Assembly: GCA_947184155.2 (NCBI GenBank)
Contig: CAMXCT020002088.1
Span: 42,501-106,500, forward strand
Length of the DNA stretch: 64,000 nt
Direction: 5' to 3'
DNA from: Cladocopium goreaui
Lineage: Eukaryota; Sar; Dinophyceae; Suessiales; Symbiodiniaceae
Each line of letters begins with the position of its first letter. Position 1 is the stretch's first letter. Made by a program: the position numbers and the translations under genes. This document shows, one piece after another, positions 20,565-29,866 of this stretch. The notes beneath the pieces were generated by a model, which had not been told where the DNA came from, ran no database searches, and was given only the letters and a program-made list of their open reading frames with translations.

Positions 20565-22888
20565 AGGGTATCCAGATCACTAGATTGCCCAATGATGCTA
20601 CATCATGCAGGGAATGGCGTGCGGCTTTTCTTGCCGCGGTTAGCAGAATAGACCTCACAGATCGTGATGTGCTTGTCAAATTTTGCGTTCATTGCATGGA
20701 TGGAGGTAGAGGTAGAAGGTTCAGAGAGGATTTGCAGACATCAACAGCGTTTTCCATGTTCAATAAGCATGTGGCCGCAGAGCTGATCAAACCAGAAGTC
20801 CTTGCCACCAACTCTGACCTAGCTCATGAGTTGACATCGTGGGTTGAGGAGTGTGCCACTCGTCGAGAGGGGCCAAAGGGCATGCCACTGATGAATCTCA
20901 TAATCAGCTTCTATGAAACGGGAGCCGACACATCAGTTGCTCTCAGTCAAATGCACTTGTTATCATTGCAATTGGCTGGAAAATCCCTGAAAGATGTTGG
21001 AGAGTTCGTTAAGAAAACGAACTATATTTTGCACGGCCTCAAGCCATCCGACAGACCAGCTGAGAGCACGCTATATGCTTGGTTGTGGCATCAAGTCAAA
21101 CGTGTGCCGATGTTGAATAGGGTGACTGAACGGATTCGCAACAGTAGGAGTGGTTCCAAGAAAAGAACGTTTGATTGGCTATGGGCTCAAATCGCAGTGG
21201 AATTGAGAGAAAGGAGGCACGATAGCAATTTCGACAACGTGTCCAAAGGGTTGCAGTCTTCTCCACCGAATCAGCTTGCCTTGCCGGCTCAGCATCAGGA
21301 ACCATCAGGTAAGCAGCATCCAGGCAAGCCCAAGGTTGAATCTCGAGCTTCAGTTCCGGCCGCCCCAGGACCAATTGATCCTGGGAAATCGAGTCAGGAG
21401 AAGAAGAAGATTCCATGTGCTCTTCATGCAGCAGGACATTGTAGATTTGGAACAGGATGTAGGAACCTACACAACGGTGAACCAGGGTCAGATGTTGCCA
21501 AAAGGGCTTTCACAGAGTATCAGCAGTCAAGTTCATCATCCAAGAATCATCAAAAGGGTGATGGAAAGGGTGGCTCAAAGGGTTCAAAGGGTGATGGAAA
21601 GACCAAGAAGGGAAAGAAGGGTGACGGAAAATCAAATAAGGCTACTGTGGCCTCTACTCCGACGACAGCAGCAGCTACCGCGGCGGCGTCCACAGTCACC
21701 ATCACTGAGGTCGATGGGAAGAAGGTCATGGAAGCTTGGAAAAGCTTCTGCGAGTTCTGCTCGAAGGCCCTGCCGTCAATGTCCGTCTTCCTGAAGTTGA
21801 GTGTTCCCATTTTGGCTACATTGATTTCATCAATCGTTGACTCACCCAACTTTGAGTACATGACAGCTGCATCTGCCATTCATCCGTGTGTTGAGCAGTT
21901 CAAGTCCATGAGCATTGAGCTTCTTGGAGATACTGGTGCTGCCCTTGACATTGGTTCCATTCAAGCCCTTCGAGAACAAGGCATAGATCCTGCATTGGTG
22001 AAACCATGGATTAGCTGTCTTGACAATCCGGTCAGGTTTGCAACGGGAGGTGGACCGCAGACATCTCATGAGGAGTTGAAACTCTATGCACAACGTGTTG
22101 GGGACTTGAAGCTGCATCTTCTTGAGCATTGCCCATTGGCGATGTCTATTGGTCGACAAATCAAGAAGGGTAGAACTTTCATTTGGCGTCATGGTGAAGC
22201 CCCGTACATCGTACTAGATCACAAGAAGTGCAAGGTATGGTGTCCTTTGAAACACCGGTGGTACGCCAAAAGGGTCCAGAACAACGTTCCCATCTTCGCC
22301 ATCGAGCCCCAGCAGTTGGAGAATGAGGCAGTGCCGGCGGTTGCAGACTCAGAGGAGATTGGATGTCAGGATGCTTGTGAAAAGGGTGATGTTGCCAACA
22401 TGGCTGCAACATGCAATCAATGCGTTGGTGAGTCGCCTCCGATCTTTTGTGAAGAGTGCATGGAGAGAAAATATGCGTGTGTTTGTTCTATGCTTCCAGC
22501 TGAGGATTCAGGTGCTGATCGCGTCATCGTCGCGAGCGCGCTGGAGCGCGAATGTGTGACAGGTGAGAAGGCCGTTGTTGTTGCACAAGAAGTTCAGCAA
22601 GTTCAGCCCTATCAAGAGCACTTGAAGAAGGCCAATCGAAAGGCCCGCAGGCGTCAACGGTGGAATGCCACCAGTGCTGCTGGTCAGGGGGGTCCATCCA
22701 AGGTGCATCAAGCTCCAAAGAAAATTCATGGTGTTTCTATTGATGGAATGGTTCAGGACCTTACCAATTTCCTAGAGGAGAAGGCCAGCAAACAGCCAAC
22801 CGAGGCTGAAGTATACAGACGAATCGCACGAGATGTAGCACAAGAACATACAGTTTTTCCCGTTCAGAACAGCCTTGTGAAAATGTGA
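20522..22888 (+). CDS. Gag capsid-like domain, CCCH finger and protease of element 1, frame c
   Basis: The frame is open before 20543 (DEQVYKIKHLKG), so it is probably read as a continuation of upstream Gag. Residues counted from 20543: about 1-240 form a mostly helical capsid-like domain. A C-x7-C-x5-C-x3-H zinc finger spans C292-H310 (CALHAAGHCRFGTGCRNLH), where retroviral Gag would carry CCHC. A Lys/Gly-rich tail follows. The retropepsin motif ELLGDTGAALDIG has its catalytic Asp at 463. A multi-CxxC cluster (CNQC...CEEC...CVCS) lies at about 625-650. TGA 22886-22888 overlaps the start of Pol, which lies in the -1 frame. Confidence 0.8.
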   Translation, partial: PGESDEQVYKIKHLKGIQITRLPNDATSCREWRAAFLAAVSRIDLTDRDVLVKFCVHCMDGGRGRRFREDLQTSTAFSMFNKHVAAELIKPEVLATNSDLAHELTSWVEECATRREGPKGMPLMNLIISFYETGADTSVALSQMHLLSLQLAGKSLKDVGEFVKKTNYILHGLKPSDRPAESTLYAWLWHQVKRVPMLNRVTERIRNSRSGSKKRTFDWLWAQIAVELRERRHDSNFDNVSKGLQSSPPNQLALPAQHQEPSGKQHPGKPKVESRASVPAAPGPIDPGKSSQEKKKIPCALHAAGHCRFGTGCRNLHNGEPGSDVAKRAFTEYQQSSSSSKNHQKGDGKGGSKGSKGDGKTKKGKKGDGKSNKATVASTPTTAAATAAASTVTITEVDGKKVMEAWKSFCEFCSKALPSMSVFLKLSVPILATLISSIVDSPNFEYMTAASAIHPCVEQFKSMSIELLGDTGAALDIGSIQALREQGIDPALVKPWISCLDNPVRFATGGGPQTSHEELKLYAQRVGDLKLHLLEHCPLAMSIGRQIKKGRTFIWRHGEAPYIVLDHKKCKVWCPLKHRWYAKRVQNNVPIFAIEPQQLENEAVPAVADSEEIGCQDACEKGDVANMAATCNQCVGESPPIFCEECMERKYACVCSMLPAEDSGADRVIVASALERECVTGEKAVVVAQEVQQVQPYQEHLKKANRKARRRQRWNATSAAGQGGPSKVHQAPKKIHGVSIDGMVQDLTNFLEEKASKQPTEAEVYRRIARDVAQEHTVFPVQNSLVKM

Positions 22889-25788
22889 CCATTGAACAAC
22901 ACCATGAATCATTACCTGGACATGGTATGATGATAGAATTCTGCACGTCATCTGATTCTATGATTGGACAGGTTGCCAAAGAGTATGGCATCCATGTTGT
23001 CAGATGCACCGAGTCTTCTTTGAACGTGGAGCAGGAGGGTGTCATCAAGAGTCTCGAGAAGATTGTTGAATCCAAACCAGGTTGTGATTTGTGGGGTAGC
23101 CTGCCCTGTGGACCGTGGTCTCAATGGCAGACGATGAACACAAGTAGATATGGCACAGAGTTTTCAGATAGACTTGATGTTCAACGCATGAGGTCTCGCT
23201 TGATGATCAAGAAATTCCATCGTCTTGCAAAGGTTGTCATCAGGAACGGAGGAAGAGTCAATTTTGAATGGCCTCGATTTTGTGTCGGGTGGGCCACCAA
23301 TGAGATCAAGCGCATGATCAAGGAGTTGGAGATGATGCTCATCGATTTTGATGGTTGCAGGGTTGGGGTTGCAGATTCTCAGGGTCATCCCCATTTGAAG
23401 AAATGGAGGGTTGCAACTACTTGTGGTAGAACTGCTCGGATTTTCTCCAAGCTACGATGCCAACACGAACCTGAGTTTAAGCATTCTGTGATCGAAGGAT
23501 CCAAGACCACTGCAACAGGGCGCTATCCAAAGGTCATGTGTGAGTACATCATGTATGCATTGTACCCAGACATCATTGAGAAGTTCTGCCCAGCAATGCC
23601 AGTCATGGCTTTCAGTGAGCAGCAGGTGCATCGGGAAAGGGAGCCTGAGGAGGAACCGCCTCCAGTACATGTCCTTTTTCAAACTAATGATTCCTTTGCT
23701 TGTCCAGCTGAAATCGATGATGATGAAGCACCCGCGGATGATGAGGATGATAGAGTAAGGGAGTCTAGAGATGATAGATTGAGAAGGGATGCAAAGAGCC
23801 TTGAGCACATGACTTTGCATGATCGCAAAAATCCGTTTTGCGAGCATTGTTGCAGAGGAAGGATGCTTAGGAGATATGCACACAGATTCAGGCCCGAACC
23901 GGAAGACGCTGACGCTGCTTATGAGAGGCCTTCAGAGTTTGGAAGGATCATTGAGGCGGACACCGTATTCCCGGCTGTGGAATCAAGAGGCATGGGTGGT
24001 GAGCATTGTGCACTTGTAGTACATGATCGTTTCTCTGGTGTTAGCATTGCATACCCACAAAGTAGCAGAGATGAGGACTCAAACTATGAATCACTCAAAC
24101 ATTTCGCTGGCTATCCTTTGAGTGGACGCACTGACACGATCTTTTGCTCAGACAATGCACAGGAGCTGACCAATGCGGCTTCAAGACTATGTTGGGTGAT
24201 CGACTCAAGTGCCCCAAACTATTGGCCCCATAACGCTCACCTTGAAAGAGATGTCAGAACGATCAAGGAATTGAGTAGGCCGTCTCACATCCAGGCTGGT
24301 TTTCATAAGAAGCTTTGGCCGCTGACCATAGATTATGTGTCGAAGGCTAGGTCATTCTTTTCTCCAGCACCCATCGCGAACTATGAGAAGGGTACAGATT
24401 CTGAGACAGCCAAGGCCGGAAAAACTAGATGGCAGGTCGCCACTGGTGCGGAATTTGAGGGACCCAAATACCCACTCGGTGCTCTTGTCTTTTATCGTGC
24501 AAAGGGAGATGGTTTAGCTGAGCCAACCACGAAGCCAGGTCTTTTTGTTGGGTGGCATCTATCAGCAGGATTACGCTTCAAGGGTAATCTTCTCATCATC
24601 GACTACGAGGCAACGAGGACACGAGCACACCTGCATTGGGTACCCAAGGTCATTCACCAGAAGGAGACGTTCCTGCCACCAATTGAGCATGTTGAGTTTC
24701 CGCTCGCGCGTGCTGCGCGATCCGCCTTGCTTGACATGACAGATGTTGAAATGGTATTGAAGAGGGATGAGTTTGACAAGTCATTGATTAAGGGTGTGTT
24801 GCCGTATGATATTTGCATTGATGCATTTCCAATTGAAGATCGAGCACCACCACCAGGTCATGCATACATCACCTCTCAGCGTCTTACCAGACATGGTCTC
24901 ACACGTGGTTGTTCAGGATGTGACAATGGGCATTCACGACACTCAGCAGAATGCAGAGCCAGGTTTGATGAGATATATGGAATCCGTGGTGCTGCTCCGC
25001 CAACGCCGTCGGCAGTTCCACCAACTCCCGCAGGTGAACCGTCTTCAGGAAGCGGAGGTGCTCGGCCCCGAATGGAGGACGACATCGTTCCAGAATGCCC
25101 GCCTAGAAGTGGCAGTGACATCGAACGTGATGATCCTGGAGATGAACTTCCAGCTGCTGTCACGCGCCAACTACCTAGATCAGAAGTGCTGTCAAGGCCT
25201 GAAGCCTTGGAGGCTATCCGAAAGGAGATGGACGGTGTGGCTAGCATGGGCACATGGGAATGGGACTCAGTGGAAGAGGAACAGACAGTCAAGAAGAAGG
25301 CATTGGATAGAGGAGAAACCATTCATCTTGCTGACTTACTGGCGATCTGCTCCGAGAAACACATTGAGCTTGCAGAGTCCTACAGACAGCTAAAAGGCCG
25401 TGTCTGCTTCCGCGGTGACGCGGCTAGAACGGAGAGTGGCAACATTGCATTGTATCAAACATTGTCGGCGTCTCCGGCTTCAATTGTCGCTGCAAATGCC
25501 ATCATCTGTTTTGGTTTGCTTAAGGGATGTAAAGTCAGCACGGCAGATGCCGTAAAAGCATATCTTCAATCAGAACTCAAATCACTTTGTGAGACGTGGG
25601 TAAGGCTTCCAAGGGAAGTATGGCCGGTGTCTTGGTTTGATGAACATGGCAATCCACGCTTTTACAAACCAGTAGTCAGATTGAGGAAGAGCTTATACGG
25701 TCACCCGGAGGCGGGGTCGCACTGGCAGGAACACCTTGAGGCGGAATTGTTGAGAATGGGAGGACAGAAGATTCCAGAATTTCCATGA
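22885..25788 (+). CDS. Pol of element 1, part 1: methyltransferase-like domain, integrase, N-terminal reverse transcriptase
   Basis: This frame is -1 relative to Gag and is open from about 22810, so frameshift synthesis is possible; a GTG at 22885 is the first start-like codon. Residues from 22885: 15-210 contain GMMIEFCTSSDSMIG, LWGSLPCGPWSQWQ (C75) and VNFEWPR (E128), resembling motifs I, IV and VI of cytosine-C5 methyltransferases. The integrase zinc finger is H308/H312/C319/C322. The integrase catalytic triad is D359 (EADTVF), D423 (CSDNAQEL) and E454 (HLERDVRT). A Cys/His cluster, GCSGCDNGHSRHSAEC, links to reverse transcriptase. The latter is recognised by STADAVKAYLQ and RLRKSLYGHPEAGSHW. 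TGA 25786-25788 interrupts it. Confidence 0.88.
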   Translation: MTIEQHHESLPGHGMMIEFCTSSDSMIGQVAKEYGIHVVRCTESSLNVEQEGVIKSLEKIVESKPGCDLWGSLPCGPWSQWQTMNTSRYGTEFSDRLDVQRMRSRLMIKKFHRLAKVVIRNGGRVNFEWPRFCVGWATNEIKRMIKELEMMLIDFDGCRVGVADSQGHPHLKKWRVATTCGRTARIFSKLRCQHEPEFKHSVIEGSKTTATGRYPKVMCEYIMYALYPDIIEKFCPAMPVMAFSEQQVHREREPEEEPPPVHVLFQTNDSFACPAEIDDDEAPADDEDDRVRESRDDRLRRDAKSLEHMTLHDRKNPFCEHCCRGRMLRRYAHRFRPEPEDADAAYERPSEFGRIIEADTVFPAVESRGMGGEHCALVVHDRFSGVSIAYPQSSRDEDSNYESLKHFAGYPLSGRTDTIFCSDNAQELTNAASRLCWVIDSSAPNYWPHNAHLERDVRTIKELSRPSHIQAGFHKKLWPLTIDYVSKARSFFSPAPIANYEKGTDSETAKAGKTRWQVATGAEFEGPKYPLGALVFYRAKGDGLAEPTTKPGLFVGWHLSAGLRFKGNLLIIDYEATRTRAHLHWVPKVIHQKETFLPPIEHVEFPLARAARSALLDMTDVEMVLKRDEFDKSLIKGVLPYDICIDAFPIEDRAPPPGHAYITSQRLTRHGLTRGCSGCDNGHSRHSAECRARFDEIYGIRGAAPPTPSAVPPTPAGEPSSGSGGARPRMEDDIVPECPPRSGSDIERDDPGDELPAAVTRQLPRSEVLSRPEALEAIRKEMDGVASMGTWEWDSVEEEQTVKKKALDRGETIHLADLLAICSEKHIELAESYRQLKGRVCFRGDAARTESGNIALYQTLSASPASIVAANAIICFGLLKGCKVSTADAVKAYLQSELKSLCETWVRLPREVWPVSWFDEHGNPRFYKPVVRLRKSLYGHPEAGSHWQEHLEAELLRMGGQKIPEFP

Positions 25789-27000
25789 ACTTTTGTTTTT
25801 CCGAACTATGGTGGCCTAGCATTGGTGGTATATGTAGACGACTTTGTGCTAGCTGGAAAGGAAGAGTGGCACCAACGTTTCTGGGATGATCTTTCAAAGG
25901 TCGTTCAGATAGATGACGTAGGAGATTTAGGACGCTTCCTCGGCAGACATCATTCAACAGTCAGGGTAGAGGGCAAGGAGCTTTTTGCTTTTGACATGCG
26001 AGCATACGCACAGGACATTGTCACCGATTACCTGAGGATTTCCAATGGCAAGAAACTAAAGGTTGTAAACACACCGTTCTTTGCAAATGGTGACGTTGAT
26101 TCGGATGGCGAGCGTGGAGAACTTGCAAATTGCGCATCAAGTATCCTCATGAAGATGATGTGGCTAGCAAGATTGGCCAGACCAGATTTGTTGAGGGTCA
26201 CCACATGGCTTGCCACAAAGATTCAGAAATGGTGTTCTGGTTGTGATGTTGCATTGTACAGAGCTATTTGCTACATAGATTCCACAAAATCCAGTTTGCT
26301 AACAGGCCATATCAATGATGATTCCGATGATGTGTTCATCGAATATTTCGTAGATGCAGACTTGTGTGGCAGCGTAGACGACTGCTACAGCACCTCCGGA
26401 GCGTGGATCCAGTTATCAGGGAAGAATACTTCATTCCCTCTATGTTGGGTTTCCAAAAAGCAGACAGCCGTGTCTCGAAGCACAACAGAAAGTGAAACTG
26501 TCGCTTTGGCAGACATTCTATTTCTAGAAGCAATTCCTTTGGCAGAGTTATTCAGTACGCTCCTAGAGCGGGACGTATTGCTCAGAATCAGGGAAGACAA
26601 CGAGGCATGCGCCAAGGTATGTACTGCGGGATACTCGAAGAAATTGAGACATTTGAAGAGAGTTCATAAGATCAACCTTGCCTCTGTCAAGGATCAACTA
26701 GACAGAGAAGACACAGAATTGATGCTGGTGGGGACGAAACGTCAAAAGGCTGACATATTTACCAAGTCACTAGCAGGGCCACTGTGGCCGAATGCACTGC
26801 ACATGCTTGGCATATTTGACACGTACGAGATCCTCAAGTCATCAGCGGCTGGTCTAAAGATAGGTGAGAACATTTCAAATGATCCCAACATGACTTTGGC
26901 CCCTCCTGGAAGGAACCAAGCGCATCTACCTGGGTATCGGAAACGGCAGAAGAGGAAGCCGGTGCGTGTGCCCAGATACATGAGCCCTACTGAGGAGTAG
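25789..27000 (+). CDS. Pol of element 1, part 2: reverse transcriptase YVDD and RNase H
   Basis: Same frame as part 1; only the TGA separates them. The reverse transcriptase catalytic motif VVYVDDFVLAG starts 15 codons later (TAT at 25831). The connection region includes DVGDLGRFLGRHH. The RNase H domain shows YFVDADLCG, STTESETVAL, REDNEAC and KADIFTKSL, which supply the acidic catalytic residues expected in copia RNase H. A basic tail (RKRQKRKPVRVP) ends at TAG 26998-27000, 50 bp before the 3' LTR. The downstream half looks intact, so the stop is either a recent mutation or a recoding site. Confidence 0.88.
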   Translation, partial: TFVFPNYGGLALVVYVDDFVLAGKEEWHQRFWDDLSKVVQIDDVGDLGRFLGRHHSTVRVEGKELFAFDMRAYAQDIVTDYLRISNGKKLKVVNTPFFANGDVDSDGERGELANCASSILMKMMWLARLARPDLLRVTTWLATKIQKWCSGCDVALYRAICYIDSTKSSLLTGHINDDSDDVFIEYFVDADLCGSVDDCYSTSGAWIQLSGKNTSFPLCWVSKKQTAVSRSTTESETVALADILFLEAIPLAELFSTLLERDVLLRIREDNEACAKVCTAGYSKKLRHLKRVHKINLASVKDQLDREDTELMLVGTKRQKADIFTKSLAGPLWPNALHMLGIFDTYEILKSSAAGLKIGENISNDPNMTLAPPGRNQAHLPGYRKRQKRKPVRVPRYMSPTEE

Positions 27001-27040
27001 CGGTTTGGAATTGTTTGGCCACTCACCCAGCCTGTCAGTC

Positions 27041-27050
27041 AGGAGGGGGG
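27041..27050 (+). other. Polypurine tract of element 1
   Basis: AGGAGGGGGG lies immediately upstream of the 3' LTR start. It is the expected plus-strand primer and independently supports the LTR border at 27051. Confidence 0.85.
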
Positions 27051-27454
27051 AGAAAAGATTACCTGAATACCAGGCATGTCTGTGCATGGCCATCATCATG
27101 TCTTGCATACTAGCTATGCTTTTGGACGTTTTTCTGCATGATGCTGAAGATGTGGATGTAAAGTGTACATAATTCACACTTTCGGAATAAATAGCCCAAC
27201 ATGAGTATCCGGGAATCTTGAAAGTTTCTTGGAGGTGACGGTCGTGGCCTTACACGGGTTTGGCTCAAGATCGATCGAAAAGTGTGTCGCTGCTGTTTGT
27301 GTTTGACATTCACTGCACTGCAACTGGTGATTCACTGACAACGTGTTAGCTTCAACTGCACTGTCAACGATTCTTTTGCACTTGATCCTTGCTGTTCGCG
27401 CTTGCGCGATTTACTGTATTATACGGATACAGGTGGTTAAATCATATTTCTACT
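27051..27454 (+). repeat. 3' LTR of element 1
   Basis: Near-identical to the 5' LTR (one substitution and one T insertion seen). AATAAA is at 27186-27191, the spliced-leader-like TTTGGCTCAAG at 27259-27269 and the GC hairpin at 27396-27409. It is followed by the target duplication CATGC. Confidence 0.92.
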
Positions 27455-27459
27455 CATGC

Positions 27460-29280
27460 ATCCTTGACAGACAGCTGGGTGGGATCCAGGATGTTTGTTC
27501 TGCCAGGCTCTAGCCACAGCCTCCAAAAAAGCCAAACTTCAGGTGCTGCGGTAGCAGGAAGTTGGGCTTATCCTTGAATTTGTTTCTCTTTGCTTTTGTT
27601 GCTGAATGTAGCACAACAATTGCCATTTGCCCAGGCTTGTAGATTTTTAGAGAGAAGTGAATTTGCAGCCATCCAGTCTATGAAACTGTATGAAACTGTG
27701 ACAATTGTTCCACCTTGAAACAGGCTGGGCAGCCTGCCTTGCCACATGAGCCACCAGACCTCGCAGGCTTGGTGCTCGGTGTTGGGATGTGAGGTTCATC
27801 TGAGGGGGTCGCGTCACGGGTCAGAGCCACAGCACCTCAAATCTTGTGAAGCTTCAGTTGAATGCCTATACGTGTCTTTCTTATGCAGTCTGGGGGAATA
27901 GGAAGAAAGTGGATCAAATATTCTACATTGCTCTACCAGTACCATAAATCTGTAGGATCCTGTGGCGTTTTCCCGTGTGCTTCAGGACCAAAGGAAAAAG
28001 AACTGCCTGAACAGGTTTGGATGTTTCGAGTTTTCTGGGGAAAAAAATATAAAAAGATTGAAAAAGTGTGGCTTCCAGTCCATCATTCCATCATTCCAGT
28101 CAAGGACCAGTTGTCATTCCGCTTCCCTGAGGTGAAGATTTTGAGGCCAGTGACTTGGTTGCATCCCTGGAAGAGATTTGGTGCATCACCACCCAGGAGT
28201 GGAAGGATTTTACGTGTGTACATATGGCTACATGTATATATATGTCTCTGTATATGCGTGTATATAGTGAATTTGACATTTAGATACGTCCTCCTCCAAT
28301 AAAGGGTGGTGATCATATAGCTCACAAACACTGTATAGATTCAAGATGTTACGAGGATGTAAACATACATGAAGTCGCGCGCGCGCACAGATAGATAAGA
28401 CAAGACAAGATGAGGTAAGATAAGACAAGACTTGTGACAAGATAGAAAGATTGATGGAGACTGTTAGATAGATGGACAGAGAATCTAGATATGCTTGCGC
28501 AAATGTGTACATATATATATATATACTATATATATATATATATACATGTGTGTGTGCGCAGACCACGACAGTGGCAGGGTGGACTGTAGAACCTTCAGGG
28601 GCTGGAAGTGAACTCAGGTGACGATGAAGAAGATCCAGACGCATGGGTTCCGGACCCCATCGATGCGGACCCACAGCCTCTTTGCTGCAGTTCCGGGAAT
28701 TCAAATCTGGAAGGATCGCAAGTGGTCGGCATTGGTGCAGTGGGTCTTCATCAACTATTGCATCCAGAATAACTATCCATAGTTAGCTATCTTAAATTGT
28801 AGAAATGCTGTGAAGACTAAGCAACAGTATTGAAAGTATTGAATGTTTTCAAGTGAGACTAAGGCACAAGAAGGGTGGAAATCTATGGAAATCTGATGCT
28901 AGCCCTAGTCCATTATGACAACACAGTATCTACCGTGAGGCCATTGAGGCCTCGCAAAGCCGATGTGGTGTCTCTGTTGGTTGGCATCTATGGCTCCAAG
29001 GCCTGGGTCACCAGTCAAACGGAGTCAAAGGGAGTCAAATGGATTGGAACACGTTGAAACAAACAGCAGGAATCAATAGGAGACCTATGGAGACCTAGGG
29101 CCTAGGGGGAAATTGCATGAAATTGCATCAATTAGGAGTTGGCTATCGCTCTCACATCCTGCATGGATGTCACTGCTAAATTGCGGAAATCAGGTCGGTT
29201 CAGGTCAGCTTGGGTCTTTATCTCCAGGCTAAATCAAACCTGCATAATTAATACATATCATTCTCAAGCGACGTGATGTT
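27460..29280. other. Host spacer with short duplications and simple repeats
   Basis: No confident gene. Short tandem duplications include ATGAAACTGT twice near 27678-27699 and GGAGTCAAA-type repeats near 29020-29040. A GACAAGA-rich tract lies at 28397-28445 and a TA tract at about 28510-28545. An open frame at 27862-28302 (plus) has no family resemblance. Confidence 0.4.
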
Positions 29281-29686
29281 TGACAACAAATGCAGTCTGT
29301 ACTCAACAAATTTGAGCTTCTCACTAGGTCTGTGAGTCTATCATACTGTATGGCTTTACATTCGAAAAAAAGGCAAAACAACTCCACATCCTACAAACAA
29401 GGTCTTGACCCAAAAAAAGGCCGCCCGATAGCGACAACTCTAAAAAATATGGTAACTTGCAGAACGTTAAAACTCCCAGTGAACCTGAACTTGGTGATAA
29501 GAGCTGCTAGAAGACCTTCATTTCGTAATTCAGCAGACATCACAGTTTCTTGTGCTCCACCTGACCTGCAGGAGATGTTTATCAAAGAATACAAGGAGGG
29601 GTTTTGCCTTTGCGGCATGTTATCATTGCCGGCCCTTGCAAGGTTTTCATGTACAAAGGGAAACGTGTTCAGCAGAAACTACCCCA

Positions 29687-29866
29687 AGATTTGCTTTTGA
29701 GGAAATGCTCGCCGATCGCTTGCTCGGCAATCCAACTTACAATACAGAGCGTGAAACACAGAACTTGGAACTGCTGAAAACCAGGCAGGAAGGGCACAGA
29801 ATGGAGGAACATATGCAGACAGTGCTAGAAGACGTGAGAAGACAAATGGTCATGATCAGAAAATGA
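29687..29866 (+). CDS. Terminal exon candidate with a charged coiled coil
   Basis: After an AG near 29686 the frame reads FAFEEMLADRLLGNPTYN, then a Glu/Gln/Arg-rich helix (ETQNLELLKTRQEG and MEEHMQTVLEDVRRQMVM) that ends at TGA 29864-29866. Composition and heptad spacing suggest a real C-terminal coiled coil. The frame stays open upstream to about 29552 but becomes less protein-like, so the exon border is uncertain. Family unknown. Confidence 0.4.
   Translation, partial: RFAFEEMLADRLLGNPTYNTERETQNLELLKTRQEGHRMEEHMQTVLEDVRRQMVMIRK

Larger units (their letters stand above)
16777..27454 (+). mobile_element. Element 1: intact-looking Ty1/copia-order LTR retrotransposon with accessory domains
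   Basis: This 10.7-kb element is bounded by 403/404-bp direct LTRs that I could distinguish at only two places: TATTAG against TACTAG, and one extra T in CTTTTGG. The 5-bp target duplication CATGC is at 16772-16776 and 27455-27459. A primer-binding site follows the 5' LTR and a polypurine tract precedes the 3' LTR. Domain order is HAD-like ORF, Gag, protease, methyltransferase-like domain, integrase, reverse transcriptase, RNase H. Integrase before reverse transcriptase is the copia order. Near-identical LTRs imply recent insertion. The reading frame is interrupted by two shifts inside Gag and one TGA inside reverse transcriptase, so this copy may not be autonomous. Confidence 0.93.
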
